Shown here: in pieces, positions 16,129-24,806 of the stretch
Layout: each line of letters opens with the position of its first letter
Numbering within the stretch: position 1 is the first letter of the stretch
Virus record (IMG/VR): IMGVR_UViG_3300027848_000009
Location: 1 to 64,000 of that record
Strand: one strand, 5' to 3'
DNA from: a virus
DNA: 64,000 nucleotides
Notes under the pieces: model-generated
The model's database searches: none
What the model saw: only the letters and a program-made list of their open reading frames with translations
What the model was told of the DNA's origin: nothing
Program-made: the position numbers and the translations under genes

Positions 16129-16833
16129 AGCCGCACCGTTGCCCAGCCGTGGACCAATCTTGTCACCTATCCGTGCGACGTTTCCGCGGTCACTGCTGAC
16201 ATCCTCGCCCAAGCTTTGAGCATGGCTCAGTCGTGGATGTTTGCTCTGTCCGGTGCTCGCATCGGGATGTTCACAACGACCGACGATATGTACCAGGCCG
16301 AGTGCGGCCCGAGATGTTTCTTCCCGTACAAGGATGCTCAGGGCCAGTGGCGGAACGGTCTTGTCGGGGCGCACGATTGTTGCCGCATCGAAATCTTCCG
16401 GCAGCCGGTCAATGCGATCACCCAGATTAAACTGTCAGGCGTCGTCCTCGACCCGACCGGATATGTGTTGACCTCCAACTCGGTTCGTCGCCTCGATGCG
16501 TGCTGGCCGTGCATCGACAGTTGCGAAGCACCGATCATCCAGTTGGATTACACGTGGGGCGTCACACCGGAGCCGTTGGCGCTGGCTGCTGCTGGCGAGC
16601 TGGCTTGCGAGTTCATCAACATCCTCGTCGGCAGCGAATGCAAGCTGCCGTCGGGTGCTTCGCAGATCGTCCGTCAGGGTGTCACCGTCACCCGACCGAA
16701 CATCGAGTCGATTCTGTCCAACGGTCTGACTGGCTTGCCGATCGTTGATGCGTTCATCCGCACATACAACCCAGCCGGGTTGAGGCAACGTTCTCGTGTC
16801 ATCAGGATTGACGGAGTGAGCGTGGCGACATGA
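16126..16833 (+). CDS. head-to-tail adaptor (connector)
   Basis: 235 residues. Contains a helical N-terminus, a central section with several cysteines (CGPRCFFPY, HDCCRIEIFRQPV, CWPCIDSC) and the PVNAITQIKLSGVVLDPTGY strand pattern seen in phage adaptor proteins that bind below the portal. It is followed, with an ATGA-type overlap, by two more neck-sized genes. The call is from position and pattern. Confidence 0.7.
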   Translation: MSRTVAQPWTNLVTYPCDVSAVTADILAQALSMAQSWMFALSGARIGMFTTTDDMYQAECGPRCFFPYKDAQGQWRNGLVGAHDCCRIEIFRQPVNAITQIKLSGVVLDPTGYVLTSNSVRRLDACWPCIDSCEAPIIQLDYTWGVTPEPLALAAAGELACEFINILVGSECKLPSGASQIVRQGVTVTRPNIESILSNGLTGLPIVDAFIRTYNPAGLRQRSRVIRIDGVSVAT

Positions 16834-17345
16834 CCACGGATGTCACCTTCGGCCCGTACCAGGTCGCAGAGTGGTTTCTTGCGGCGTCGCTCGGCGATCT
16901 CGCTGCGTGTGGATCTGATCCGATCACGACGGCATATGTTGGCGCTGGTCTTGCACCGTGGGACGATTGTTGTGGCCAGCTTGTCGTGACACCGGAGTCC
17001 ATGTTTCGGTCGTCGGCGTTCCCGGCCGAGTCGGCGACGGATGACCATTGCGACGGGGCGACGATCGCAATCGGCATCGTGGCGACTTTGGTGCGTTGTG
17101 TTCCGACATTGTCCGACTCCGGTAAGGCTCCGTCGGCTGAGCAGATCAACGTGGCGCACAAGAAAGTGTTGGATGATGCTGCGATCATGTGGCGTGCGTT
17201 CACGTCGCCGATGCCGGTGGAGAACGAGTGGGATCGGGCACAGGTCCGGCAGGTCATTATTGACACGACGGGCGGGTGCGTTGCGATCGAGACTCGCTGC
17301 ATTGTTGGCGTCGAGTCTTCTCGCTGGTGTGTGCACTGCTCATGA
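16830..17345 (+). CDS. head-to-tail connector/stopper
   Basis: 171 residues, ATGA-coupled on both sides. Cysteine-rich for a phage structural protein (for example CCGQLVV, CVAIETRCIV, CVHC at the C-terminus). Its location between adaptor and gp10-like protein suggests the stopper or tail-completion protein. No specific motif. Confidence 0.6.
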   Translation: MTTDVTFGPYQVAEWFLAASLGDLAACGSDPITTAYVGAGLAPWDDCCGQLVVTPESMFRSSAFPAESATDDHCDGATIAIGIVATLVRCVPTLSDSGKAPSAEQINVAHKKVLDDAAIMWRAFTSPMPVENEWDRAQVRQVIIDTTGGCVAIETRCIVGVESSRWCVHCS

Positions 17346-17647
17346 CTGTTGTTCAGGTCCGGCTCGACTCGCCCGAGCTGGCGCAGCTCTTGTCTTCGCC
17401 GACCGGGCCGGTCGGCCAGGATCTTGTCCGGCGTTTGCAGCGAGTCACGAACAAGGCGCGCACGTTGGCTCCTGTTGACACCGGCAATCTTCGAGGCTCG
17501 ATCGACTGGGAAGTTCTCAAACGTGGGAACCAGTTGGTCGGTGTCGTCGGGACGAATGTGCCGTATGCGCTTTACATCGAGAAGGGCACCAGATACATGG
17601 CCCCTCGCTCATTCCTGAAAGATGCGTTGTCGGCTGCCCGTTTCTAG
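17342..17647 (+). CDS. HK97 gp10-like neck/tail completion protein
   Basis: 101 residues. TLAPVDTGNLRGSIDWEV, VGTNVPYALYIEKGT and APRSFLKDAL are the signature of the HK97 gp10 family, which joins the tail tube to the neck. Start at the ATGA overlap. Length fits the family. Confidence 0.85.
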   Translation: MTVVQVRLDSPELAQLLSSPTGPVGQDLVRRLQRVTNKARTLAPVDTGNLRGSIDWEVLKRGNQLVGVVGTNVPYALYIEKGTRYMAPRSFLKDALSAARF

Positions 17648-17758
17648 CCCCTGAGACGGCGCTATATGCCCGTCTAAGCGCTTCAAGCCGGTATTCGCCG
17701 CCGTTGCCCCGGTCGGGATGGTTGGCTTCTCAGATCGCGCCGACTACTGTCGGGGTTC

Positions 17759-18196
17759 ATGGCACTCTCAAGCAAGAACCTCCAAGCACTCAATCGGGCG
17801 AAGGAAAGGATCGCTGAGTCGGCGATCGTCCTCGAACGCACATACTGGGAGTCGGAGTTCACATTCAGGTTTCGGCCGGTGCTCACGATGCCCGCCCTGG
17901 AGGTCATCTCAAAGATTCAGGCTTCGACCGGCGACGACGTGATGGCGCAGACCGGCAACGTGAAAGATCTGTTGATACTGATGGCGCTCGACGATGAAAC
18001 GGAGGAGCTGATCGACATGCTCATCGTCGAAGGCACTTTGGACATCAAGTCGATGATCGCTTTGCAAGCCGATGTGGTTTCTGCTGCCGCAGCGCGCCCT
18101 ACCGTGAGGTCGTCGTCATCAGCGGATGGATCGCTCTCCAGTGGTCCAGCTTCGACGGCCTCTGCACAGCCCGAGGAATCGACGCTGCCGCTCTGA
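17759..18196 (+). CDS. tail assembly chaperone (upstream, gpG-like)
   Basis: 145 residues, mostly helical, ending in a Ser/Ala-rich tail. It lies directly before the tape measure gene, where the G/GT chaperone pair is found. A TACTGT box is eight bases before the ATG. The -1 frame overlapping its end continues for about 100 codons, so a fraction of ribosomes probably shift to make a fused GT-like product. Confidence 0.8.
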   Translation: MALSSKNLQALNRAKERIAESAIVLERTYWESEFTFRFRPVLTMPALEVISKIQASTGDDVMAQTGNVKDLLILMALDDETEELIDMLIVEGTLDIKSMIALQADVVSAAAARPTVRSSSSADGSLSSGPASTASAQPEESTLPL

Positions 18197-18408
18197 GTCT
18201 CGACCGTCTGCTGAATCTGTTTCTTGCGATCGCATATGAGCGGGCCGACGCCGAGATCATCGAGGCGATCGACGATGCGTTGATGCCGCCGAATCAGATC
18301 GACTCGTTGACTGGTTTGCCGTTCGGTTGGGATGAGGAAGACGAACTCGAAGGACTCGGGTCGTTGCTTACAACGGCGCTCCCGGTCGGCGACGCTTCTC
18401 CGAAGTAG
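18097..18408 (+). CDS. tail assembly chaperone, -1 frameshift extension (gpGT-like)
   Basis: No start codon fits this frame, which is open from 17998 to the TAG at 18408. It encodes residues such as YREVVVISGWIALQWSS and SLDRLLNLFLAIAYERAD, typical of the T part of tail chaperones. The shift from the upstream frame must happen between 17998 and 18193; an entry near 18095 would be natural. I see no classic X XXY YYZ heptamer, so the slip site is unproven. The start given here is an estimate. Confidence 0.7.
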   Translation, partial: PYREVVVISGWIALQWSSFDGLCTARGIDAAALSLDRLLNLFLAIAYERADAEIIEAIDDALMPPNQIDSLTGLPFGWDEEDELEGLGSLLTTALPVGDASPK

Positions 18409-18420
18409 GCTGCGAGGATG
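18406..18420 (+). promoter_or_regulatory. leaderless -10 box (TAGGCT)
   Basis: TAGGCT (18406-18411), using the chaperone stop codon, lies six bases before the tape measure ATG. Confidence 0.4.
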
Positions 18421-21018
18421 GCTGGTCCTATCGCTGTTGCAACAATCGAGATTGTTCCAGAGCTTGCTACGTTCAATTCTGGAATCAAGGAAGCATTCTC
18501 GAAAGCACAAAGCCAGGCGGCGAAGGCTGGCGAAGATATTGAGGACTCTTTCGGTGAGGCTGCCCGACAGTCAATCGACGAGTTCCAAAAGTTCAACACC
18601 GGCACATTCAAGGATGCAACGGTCGGCGCTGATCGGGCTGGCGAGCAGATCGAGGATTCGTTCAAGGAGGCGCAGCGAACATCGAACAAGGCACTCGGAG
18701 GCATCGATCTCAAGAAGGCTGCTGCTGGCCTCGCAGGCCTATTTGCTGGCGCTCAGCTCGGCTCGTTCTTCAAGGATGCGACGCTCGACGCTCAACGGTT
18801 GAACTCAGCGCTGGCGAACACTGATGTGATTATCACAGCGACGGGCGGCGTGGCCGGTATAACAGCCGACGAGATCCGCAAGTCTGCTCAGGAGTTGTCG
18901 CTGCTGACCGGCGTCGCCGCCGTAGACATTCAGGAAGCATCGAACGTTCTTCTCACATTCAAGAACATCGGTTCCGATACGTTCGATCGCACTACGGCGG
19001 CGGCGCTCGACATGACCGCTGTGCTCGGCGGCGATGCGAAGGGTGCTGCTGTCCAATTGGGCAAGGCTCTGAACGATCCGACTAAAGGCGTGTCGGCTCT
19101 GGCGAAAGCTGGTGTCACGTTCACCGATCAGCAGAAAGAACAGATCAAGACAATGCAGGAGTCCGGCGATCTCGTCGGTGCTCAGAACATCGTGCTGGCC
19201 GAATTGGAGGGACAGTTCAAAGGTGCTGCGGAGGCGTCGGCAGACTCGACCGCAAAGATCGGCGCGGCGTTCACAGCATTGAAGGAGAACGTCGGGCAGG
19301 GTCTGATCGGAGCGCTCGACGAGGTGACCCCTGTCCTGCTCGATCTGATTACCGCCATCACTCCCGCCTTGACTTCGCTCGGCGTGCTGCTGGGCGATGC
19401 GTTCAAAGCTCTGCTCCCGGCGATCAGCGAACTCATCAAGGGACTCACACCGCTCTTCGAGATTTTCGGTGCAATGATCCCCGTGGTCGCACCGATCATC
19501 CAACTAATTGCCGAAGTGCTCGTCGTCGCATTCCAGACGTTGGCCGACGTTCTGGTCCCTGTTCTCGATGCGTTGGCACCGGTCGTCAAGATGATCGCAG
19601 GGAAGCTCGGCGAGGCGCTCACGAAGATCGCTCCGATTCTCGCCGAGGTCGCTGGGATCATCGCCGACGTGTTCGTGAAAGCGATCGAGATAGCAATACC
19701 GATTCTCGATCAACTGTTCCCGATCTTCACTGAGATTGTTGGCATCGTTGGCGGCGCTCTCACACAGATTCTTGGAGTCCTGGCGACAGCATTTCTCGAC
19801 ATATTCACGGCGCTCGCCCCGTTGATCCCGATTCTCGCAGGCGTGTTACTGACGGCCATCGAGCTGCTCGCTCCGCTGTTCACGACGGTCGTCGAAGCCA
19901 TCGTGCCGCTGATCCCGTTGATCGCTGATGGGTTGGTCAAGGCAGTCGAAGGATTGATGCCGCTGCTTACGGTGCTGCTCGATGCGTTCGCGCAGATCGC
20001 ACCGCTGCTGATCGACGCACTCGTTCCGATCTTGCCGATCCTCGTGGATTTGTTTCTGTCTCTGATTGAGGCGCTTCTACCGCTCGTTCCGACGCTTGTC
20101 CTATTGGTCGAATCATTGCTCCCGTTGATGGTCCAAATCATCGAGGCGCTGACACCGCTGCTTGAGGGAGCGGCTGAGATCATCTCCGCCGTTCTGGTCG
20201 TCGCCGTCGAGTTCCTGTCGGACAAGCTGACATGGCTGCTGGAGGAAGTCATTATTCCAGTCGTTGAGTTTCTGGATCAGAACTTCAAACCTGCGCTTGA
20301 AACGCTCGGTGAGAAGGCGGGCGAGGTCGGCGGCTTCTTCGTCACGATGGGAGAGTTCTTCCAGGGTGTCTACGATGACGTGCTGTTGCCGATCAAAGAC
20401 TTCTTTGTTGGTGCGTTCAAAATTGCGATTGAAGCTGCCGGTGTTTACTTCGAGGTTCTCGGCACGGTGTTCGACACTGCGATGGGGGTCATCCAAACAG
20501 TCTTCGACACTGTGCTCATGCCGATATACAATTTCTTCAACGACGTGTTCGGGACGGCGTTCGAGGCTGCCGGTACAGCACTGGAGACGCTGGGCGAAGT
20601 GTTCAGCACCGTGTGGGGCGGGATCACGACGACGGTTGACACGGCTGTCGGTGCTGTCAAGACGGCCATCAATACAATCATCAGCGGATGGAACGCAATC
20701 GAGTTCAAGATCCCCGGCTTCAAGATCGGGCCTATCGGATACGACGGCTTTACACTCGGGCTGCCAAACATCCCGAAGCTCGCGAACGGTGCGATGATTA
20801 ACTCGCCGACGCTCGCCCTGGTCGGCGAGGCTGGCCCCGAGCTGGTGCTGCCACTCAACCGTCCCCGCCGTGCAGCCCAGCTTCTCAACGAGTCCGGTAT
20901 TGGCGGCGGCGGTGCGGTCGTGTCGATCGCCACCGCAAACTTCTACGATGGCACGGACGCCGATCTGGTGGCACAGAAAACGATGCTCGCTTTGAGCGCA
21001 AGGAGGCTGACAGCATGA
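18418..21018 (+). CDS. tail tape measure protein
   Basis: 866 residues, the longest gene in the tail module, implying a tail of very roughly 130 nm by the usual 0.15 nm per residue rule. An N-terminal helical region with amphipathic repeats is followed by a DTIxxATGGVAG-like section (residues 120-280). A long central hydrophobic stretch (about 300-560) of PLI/LLP repeats suits membrane insertion during DNA entry. The C-terminus has the GEAGPELVLPLNRP motif common to tape measure proteins. Confidence 0.9.
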   Translation: MAGPIAVATIEIVPELATFNSGIKEAFSKAQSQAAKAGEDIEDSFGEAARQSIDEFQKFNTGTFKDATVGADRAGEQIEDSFKEAQRTSNKALGGIDLKKAAAGLAGLFAGAQLGSFFKDATLDAQRLNSALANTDVIITATGGVAGITADEIRKSAQELSLLTGVAAVDIQEASNVLLTFKNIGSDTFDRTTAAALDMTAVLGGDAKGAAVQLGKALNDPTKGVSALAKAGVTFTDQQKEQIKTMQESGDLVGAQNIVLAELEGQFKGAAEASADSTAKIGAAFTALKENVGQGLIGALDEVTPVLLDLITAITPALTSLGVLLGDAFKALLPAISELIKGLTPLFEIFGAMIPVVAPIIQLIAEVLVVAFQTLADVLVPVLDALAPVVKMIAGKLGEALTKIAPILAEVAGIIADVFVKAIEIAIPILDQLFPIFTEIVGIVGGALTQILGVLATAFLDIFTALAPLIPILAGVLLTAIELLAPLFTTVVEAIVPLIPLIADGLVKAVEGLMPLLTVLLDAFAQIAPLLIDALVPILPILVDLFLSLIEALLPLVPTLVLLVESLLPLMVQIIEALTPLLEGAAEIISAVLVVAVEFLSDKLTWLLEEVIIPVVEFLDQNFKPALETLGEKAGEVGGFFVTMGEFFQGVYDDVLLPIKDFFVGAFKIAIEAAGVYFEVLGTVFDTAMGVIQTVFDTVLMPIYNFFNDVFGTAFEAAGTALETLGEVFSTVWGGITTTVDTAVGAVKTAINTIISGWNAIEFKIPGFKIGPIGYDGFTLGLPNIPKLANGAMINSPTLALVGEAGPELVLPLNRPRRAAQLLNESGIGGGGAVVSIATANFYDGTDADLVAQKTMLALSARRLTA

Positions 21019-21944
21019 CCGTCTACCTGACCGATCCGACGTTGGGTGTTCTCAATCTTGGCCCCACCAGCGAACAGATCGCAGCCGGAGAATGTGGTGG
21101 CACCGGCTACGTCGTTTCGGAGTGGACGGTCGGGTTCCCCGAGGTGCGTGCCGTGTCCCGTGCCAGGGCGCTCTCCGACGGGTCGGTCGATGATTCACGC
21201 TTCGTAGGTCCGAGAGCGATCAGCTTCGGAATCACCATCGACCAAAGAGTGGCTGATCCGCAGGTGCTCGTTGAGCAGCTCACCCCGTACCTGTCGCCCC
21301 GTGTCCGCCCTCGGCTGGTCTGGGCGATCCCTGGGTCCACTCAGGAGCGCTCGGCGGTCGTCCGAGGGCAAGATATGTCGCTATCGATTGTGCGTCCGAA
21401 GTTTCATCAGGTGATCGCTTCATGGGTTGCCCCGAACGGGCTGCTCGAATCCCCGGTCGAGAACTCTCGGACGATCCGGCCGTCCACCGATGTCGAGGAC
21501 GGTCGCCATTACTCGACGCCAGCCGACCAGTACGGCCCGTACTACACGAACGCCACCGGCGACGTTGGCCGACAGTATGAGCCGGGTGCCGGTATCGGTG
21601 CGTACATCATCAACAATGCCGGGAACGCTGTCGCAGACTGGACTGCTGTGATCTTCGGGCCGGTCGAGACACCCAGCTTGACGATCAACGGGACCGAGAT
21701 CATCTTCAACCGTGACGGCGGTCTGACATTGAACGGCGGTACGTCGGTCGTTCTCGATTCTCGTTCTCGGACGATCCTGCGGAACAACGATCCGGCCGAT
21801 TCGCTGTACGGCAAAGTCAACTTTGACGAATGGGCGTGGGAAGATGTGCGGCTCCAGCCTGGACTCAACAGGATCGTCTACGGCGGTGTCGTCATCGGCA
21901 CGTCGTCGTCCGTCGTGTTCAGTTGGCGGGACTCATACTTGTGA
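21015..21944 (+). CDS. distal tail / minor tail protein (Dit-like)
   Basis: 309 residues, ATGA-coupled to the tape measure gene. Beta-rich, with a C-terminal half resembling a galectin-like domain (PSLTINGTEIIFNRDGGLTL, VVLDSRSRTIL, PGLNRIVYGG). This layout fits Dit or first minor tail proteins of actinophages, which form the ring linking tube and tip. Confidence 0.75.
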   Translation: MTVYLTDPTLGVLNLGPTSEQIAAGECGGTGYVVSEWTVGFPEVRAVSRARALSDGSVDDSRFVGPRAISFGITIDQRVADPQVLVEQLTPYLSPRVRPRLVWAIPGSTQERSAVVRGQDMSLSIVRPKFHQVIASWVAPNGLLESPVENSRTIRPSTDVEDGRHYSTPADQYGPYYTNATGDVGRQYEPGAGIGAYIINNAGNAVADWTAVIFGPVETPSLTINGTEIIFNRDGGLTLNGGTSVVLDSRSRTILRNNDPADSLYGKVNFDEWAWEDVRLQPGLNRIVYGGVVIGTSSSVVFSWRDSYL

Positions 21945-23008
21945 GCGCCGTCAATGTCGCTGTGGCCGATGTGTTCACGTTGGGTGTCGGCCCGCATACC
22001 GGCGCTCAACCCATCCAAGAGGTCGGCCTGTTCGGTACGGCTTCGGTGGCGATGTCGCTCGACACCGGCCCGACGGTCACGTTCGATGTAGCAGGCGACT
22101 CTCCTGGCGCACGACAGATTGATGAGCTGGCGACAGATGTCTGGGTGTATCTGAACGGGGCGACGATCGCCCGTTGCCGTGTCGCTTCGGTGCAGCAGAC
22201 GTTCGGGCCGGACGGCGACGATACGGTCAACGTCACCGCCGTCGGCTACGAGGCTTTGATGACGGCCCGGCATGTCCAGTCGCCGCTCGTTTATGCGGGA
22301 GTCGATCAGGCGCAGATCGTGTGGGCGCTGATCCAACATACGCAGGCGCAAGCGGGCGGCGATCTGGGCATCACTGCCGGGACGCTCGACGGTGGCAGCA
22401 TCTTACGGGACCGGGCATATCTGATGGGCGAGAACATCGCTGACATCCTGTCGAATCTGTCGGCGACTTTCGACGGCCCATGGTGGGGGATCGACGGGCT
22501 GCTGAATCTCAACGTCCACCCGTTCTCGACGTTCCCGACTCTGAGCACACCGATCATGTTGGGTGTAACGGCCCGGTCGATGACCCGCAACTCGGGTGCC
22601 TCGACGTTCGCGAACTCGGTGATAGCGGACGGCGACGCCAACTTCACCACCCCTGTCTCGGTCGATGATGCAGGGATCGCCGCCGACCCGCGAGGACGGT
22701 GGGAGAGGATCGCCGGGTTCCCGTTGGTCACTGACCAATCGACGCTCGTGGAGAATGCTGACGGCCTGCTCCAGTCGGCCCGCTCCCCGATTGCGAGCTG
22801 GTCATGCCAGATTGATGCTTCTCGTTTCATCACCGACGCCGGATATATGCCGGGCGACTTCGTCAAGATCGTTGTCCCTGCTTCGACGGTCGCCCCTTCC
22901 GGTGTGCCCGAGTTCTCGGTTGACGGCCAAGTCATGTCGATGACGTTGACGATTGACGCTTCGGGAGAATCGTCTGTCGATGTCCAATGCGTTGAGGTGG
23001 CGACATGA
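21941..23008 (+). CDS. minor tail protein (baseplate hub, Tal-like N-terminal domain)
   Basis: 355 residues from a GTG overlapping the previous stop. Beta-rich with an ending in VSMTLTID...VDVQCVEVAT, a pattern of hub proteins in which the last strands pack into the tube ring. It follows the Dit-like gene as expected. The internal ATG-rich upstream frame is not used because it would run through the Dit gene. Confidence 0.7.
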   Translation: MSAVNVAVADVFTLGVGPHTGAQPIQEVGLFGTASVAMSLDTGPTVTFDVAGDSPGARQIDELATDVWVYLNGATIARCRVASVQQTFGPDGDDTVNVTAVGYEALMTARHVQSPLVYAGVDQAQIVWALIQHTQAQAGGDLGITAGTLDGGSILRDRAYLMGENIADILSNLSATFDGPWWGIDGLLNLNVHPFSTFPTLSTPIMLGVTARSMTRNSGASTFANSVIADGDANFTTPVSVDDAGIAADPRGRWERIAGFPLVTDQSTLVENADGLLQSARSPIASWSCQIDASRFITDAGYMPGDFVKIVVPASTVAPSGVPEFSVDGQVMSMTLTIDASGESSVDVQCVEVAT

Positions 23009-23229
23009 GTGCCGCACGAGGAGCGAAGCCTGGAGTCCAAGCTCAGGCAGCGTTCTTCGAGGACATGCTTCGGCGGCTCGCTGCACTGGAACGTGCGTCG
23101 GGCGGTACGTCTGGTTTCACCTTCTACGGCGAGGCGACTCCGACGACGACTCGTGACGGACACACCTGGTTCAAGCCATCGACTGCTGCGGCGTCGGTCT
23201 GGTCGGCTGGCGCATGGGTCATCTATTGA
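23005..23229 (+). CDS. small tail-associated protein
   Basis: 74 residues, ATGA overlap. The N-terminus is helical (AFFEDMLRRLAALERA), suitable for a trimeric coiled coil. The C-terminus (DGHTWFKPSTAAASVWSAG) resembles a short attachment or carboxy-terminal Trp motif seen in other tail genes here. Possibly a fibre-tip adaptor. Confidence 0.55.
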   Translation: MSAARGAKPGVQAQAAFFEDMLRRLAALERASGGTSGFTFYGEATPTTTRDGHTWFKPSTAAASVWSAGAWVIY

Positions 23230-23243
23230 TCTTGACCGTGTTG

Positions 23244-23259
23244 TAGGCTCGACGCTATG
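23244..23259 (+). promoter_or_regulatory. leaderless -10 box (TAGGCT)
   Basis: TAGGCT (23244-23249) is seven bases before ATG 23257. Confidence 0.4.
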
Positions 23260-23892
23260 ACGATCGAACTTCCTCTCTGGCTCCAGAACGTCGAGTACAG
23301 CGCACGTCTCGACCGGCTTCTCATCGAGCGTGTCGCCCGAGGCTTGGAGCAGGTGTACGAAGGGTTCGAGGTAACCCAGGACGGTGTCGGCTCGTTCAAT
23401 GTGGATGTTGCTGCTGGAGGCTGTGTCATCCAGGGCGACGATTCTGTCGATCAGGGCATGTATATGGTGCAGTCCACAACGTCCGTAACGGTGCCTGTGC
23501 CGCCGTCTCCGGTGTCCGGTACTCGTACCGATACGGTAATCATCAGGGTCAACGATTCGCAGGCTGGTGGCCTTTCGACTCCAGCCGATCAGGCGGTCAT
23601 CGAAGTGATCGAGGGGACGGTCCTGCCGGATACGTCGATCTCGTTGGCGACGATTGCTCGCATATCATCTGAGTCGGCGATCCTTGATTCTGAGATCACC
23701 GACACCCGAGTTGTGATCCCGAGCACTCTGGTCAACTCGATCAACGGCATGACTGGAGTGGTGACGCTTACTGCTGCCGATGTTGATGCGGTGCCGGTTT
23801 CGTTCGGGTCGGCGATGCGGTTCCGTGGATACGGTGCTGCGGAGCCTGTCACCGACTTACAGGTTGGCGACGTGTTCTTCAAGGAGGCGTAG
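23257..23892 (+). CDS. minor tail protein
   Basis: 211 residues. The N-terminus has a helix (YSARLDRLLIERVARGLEQV), then beta strands with SFNVDVAAGGCVIQGDD. The ending contains INGMTGVVTLTAADVDAVP, a repeat common in tail fibres that mark the collar before a tip. Such proteins in actinophages sit between the hub and the adhesin. Receptor contact is inferred. Confidence 0.7.
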   Translation: MTIELPLWLQNVEYSARLDRLLIERVARGLEQVYEGFEVTQDGVGSFNVDVAAGGCVIQGDDSVDQGMYMVQSTTSVTVPVPPSPVSGTRTDTVIIRVNDSQAGGLSTPADQAVIEVIEGTVLPDTSISLATIARISSESAILDSEITDTRVVIPSTLVNSINGMTGVVTLTAADVDAVPVSFGSAMRFRGYGAAEPVTDLQVGDVFFKEA

Positions 23893-24806
23893 TGACTACG
23901 TTTGCGCCGACAGGTACCGGCCGGACAGGCTCGACTCAGGATTACACGGTCCCAACTACGGCCAGCTTTATTATTACTGCGGTTGGTGCGACTGGAGGAT
24001 ATGCATACTTGAACGGTACGACGACGGTGAATCCTGGCGGTACGGGCACGTCGATGTATGGCGAGTTTGCTCTGACGGCTGGCAACGTGATCCGTTTCAT
24101 GGTCGGGCAAGCGGGCGCTAACAACGCCAGCAACCCAGCCAGCCGTGGTGGTGGCGGTGGCGGCGCAACATTTGTTTACAACGTCACTACGGCCACACTG
24201 TTGATGGTTGCTGGCGGTGGCGGTGGCGGTGGCCAATATGCGAACGGCACATTGAAGAACGCAAACTTGACAGCGGACGGTTCGGCAGGGACGGTCGGCG
24301 GTGGTGCTGCCGGTACTGCCCCGAACGGGGGTGGGGCGACCTCCTACGGCGGCGGCGGCGGCGGCTACAGTGGCAACGGTGCCAACTCTGGATACGGCCA
24401 GGGCGGACTGTCGTACACCAACGGCGGCACGGGTGGTGCGCTTTCTAATGACGGCGCTGACGGCGGCTATGGCGGCGGTGGTGGCAGCTACGCCGGTGCT
24501 GGCGGCGGCGGAGGTTACGGTGGCGGAGGCGCTGGTGGCTGGTCATTGTCTGGCGACGGCGGTGGTGGCGGCTCATATAACACGGGCACCAATCAGACCA
24601 ACATAGCTCAGGTAGGAACAGCGGCAGGCTCGGCTTCGATTGTTGCCGCCAACATGGCCCCGACGGCACCGACTTTGGTTGCTCCAGCAGATTTGGCTGG
24701 AGTCCCAACCGCAGACCCGTTGCTTTATGATTGGACGCCGAACGATCCTGATGTGGGTGACACCCAGTCCGAGTTTGCTTTGGTGCGACGGAAGGTTCCG
24801 CAGTGA
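23892..24806 (+). CDS. glycine-rich tail adhesin
   Basis: 304 residues from a GTG that overlaps the previous TAG by one base. Residues 1-70 are a beta domain, 85-245 are dominated by GGGG/GGY runs expected to form a polyglycine-II sandwich as in phage S16 gp38 adhesins, and the last 50 begin a fibronectin-III-like module (APTLVAPADLAG, DPDVGDTQSEFALVRRKVP). That module stops abruptly, while the next gene holds a complete version. Likely the receptor-binding protein. Confidence 0.75.
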   Translation: MTTFAPTGTGRTGSTQDYTVPTTASFIITAVGATGGYAYLNGTTTVNPGGTGTSMYGEFALTAGNVIRFMVGQAGANNASNPASRGGGGGGATFVYNVTTATLLMVAGGGGGGGQYANGTLKNANLTADGSAGTVGGGAAGTAPNGGGATSYGGGGGGYSGNGANSGYGQGGLSYTNGGTGGALSNDGADGGYGGGGGSYAGAGGGGGYGGGGAGGWSLSGDGGGGGSYNTGTNQTNIAQVGTAAGSASIVAANMAPTAPTLVAPADLAGVPTADPLLYDWTPNDPDVGDTQSEFALVRRKVPQ

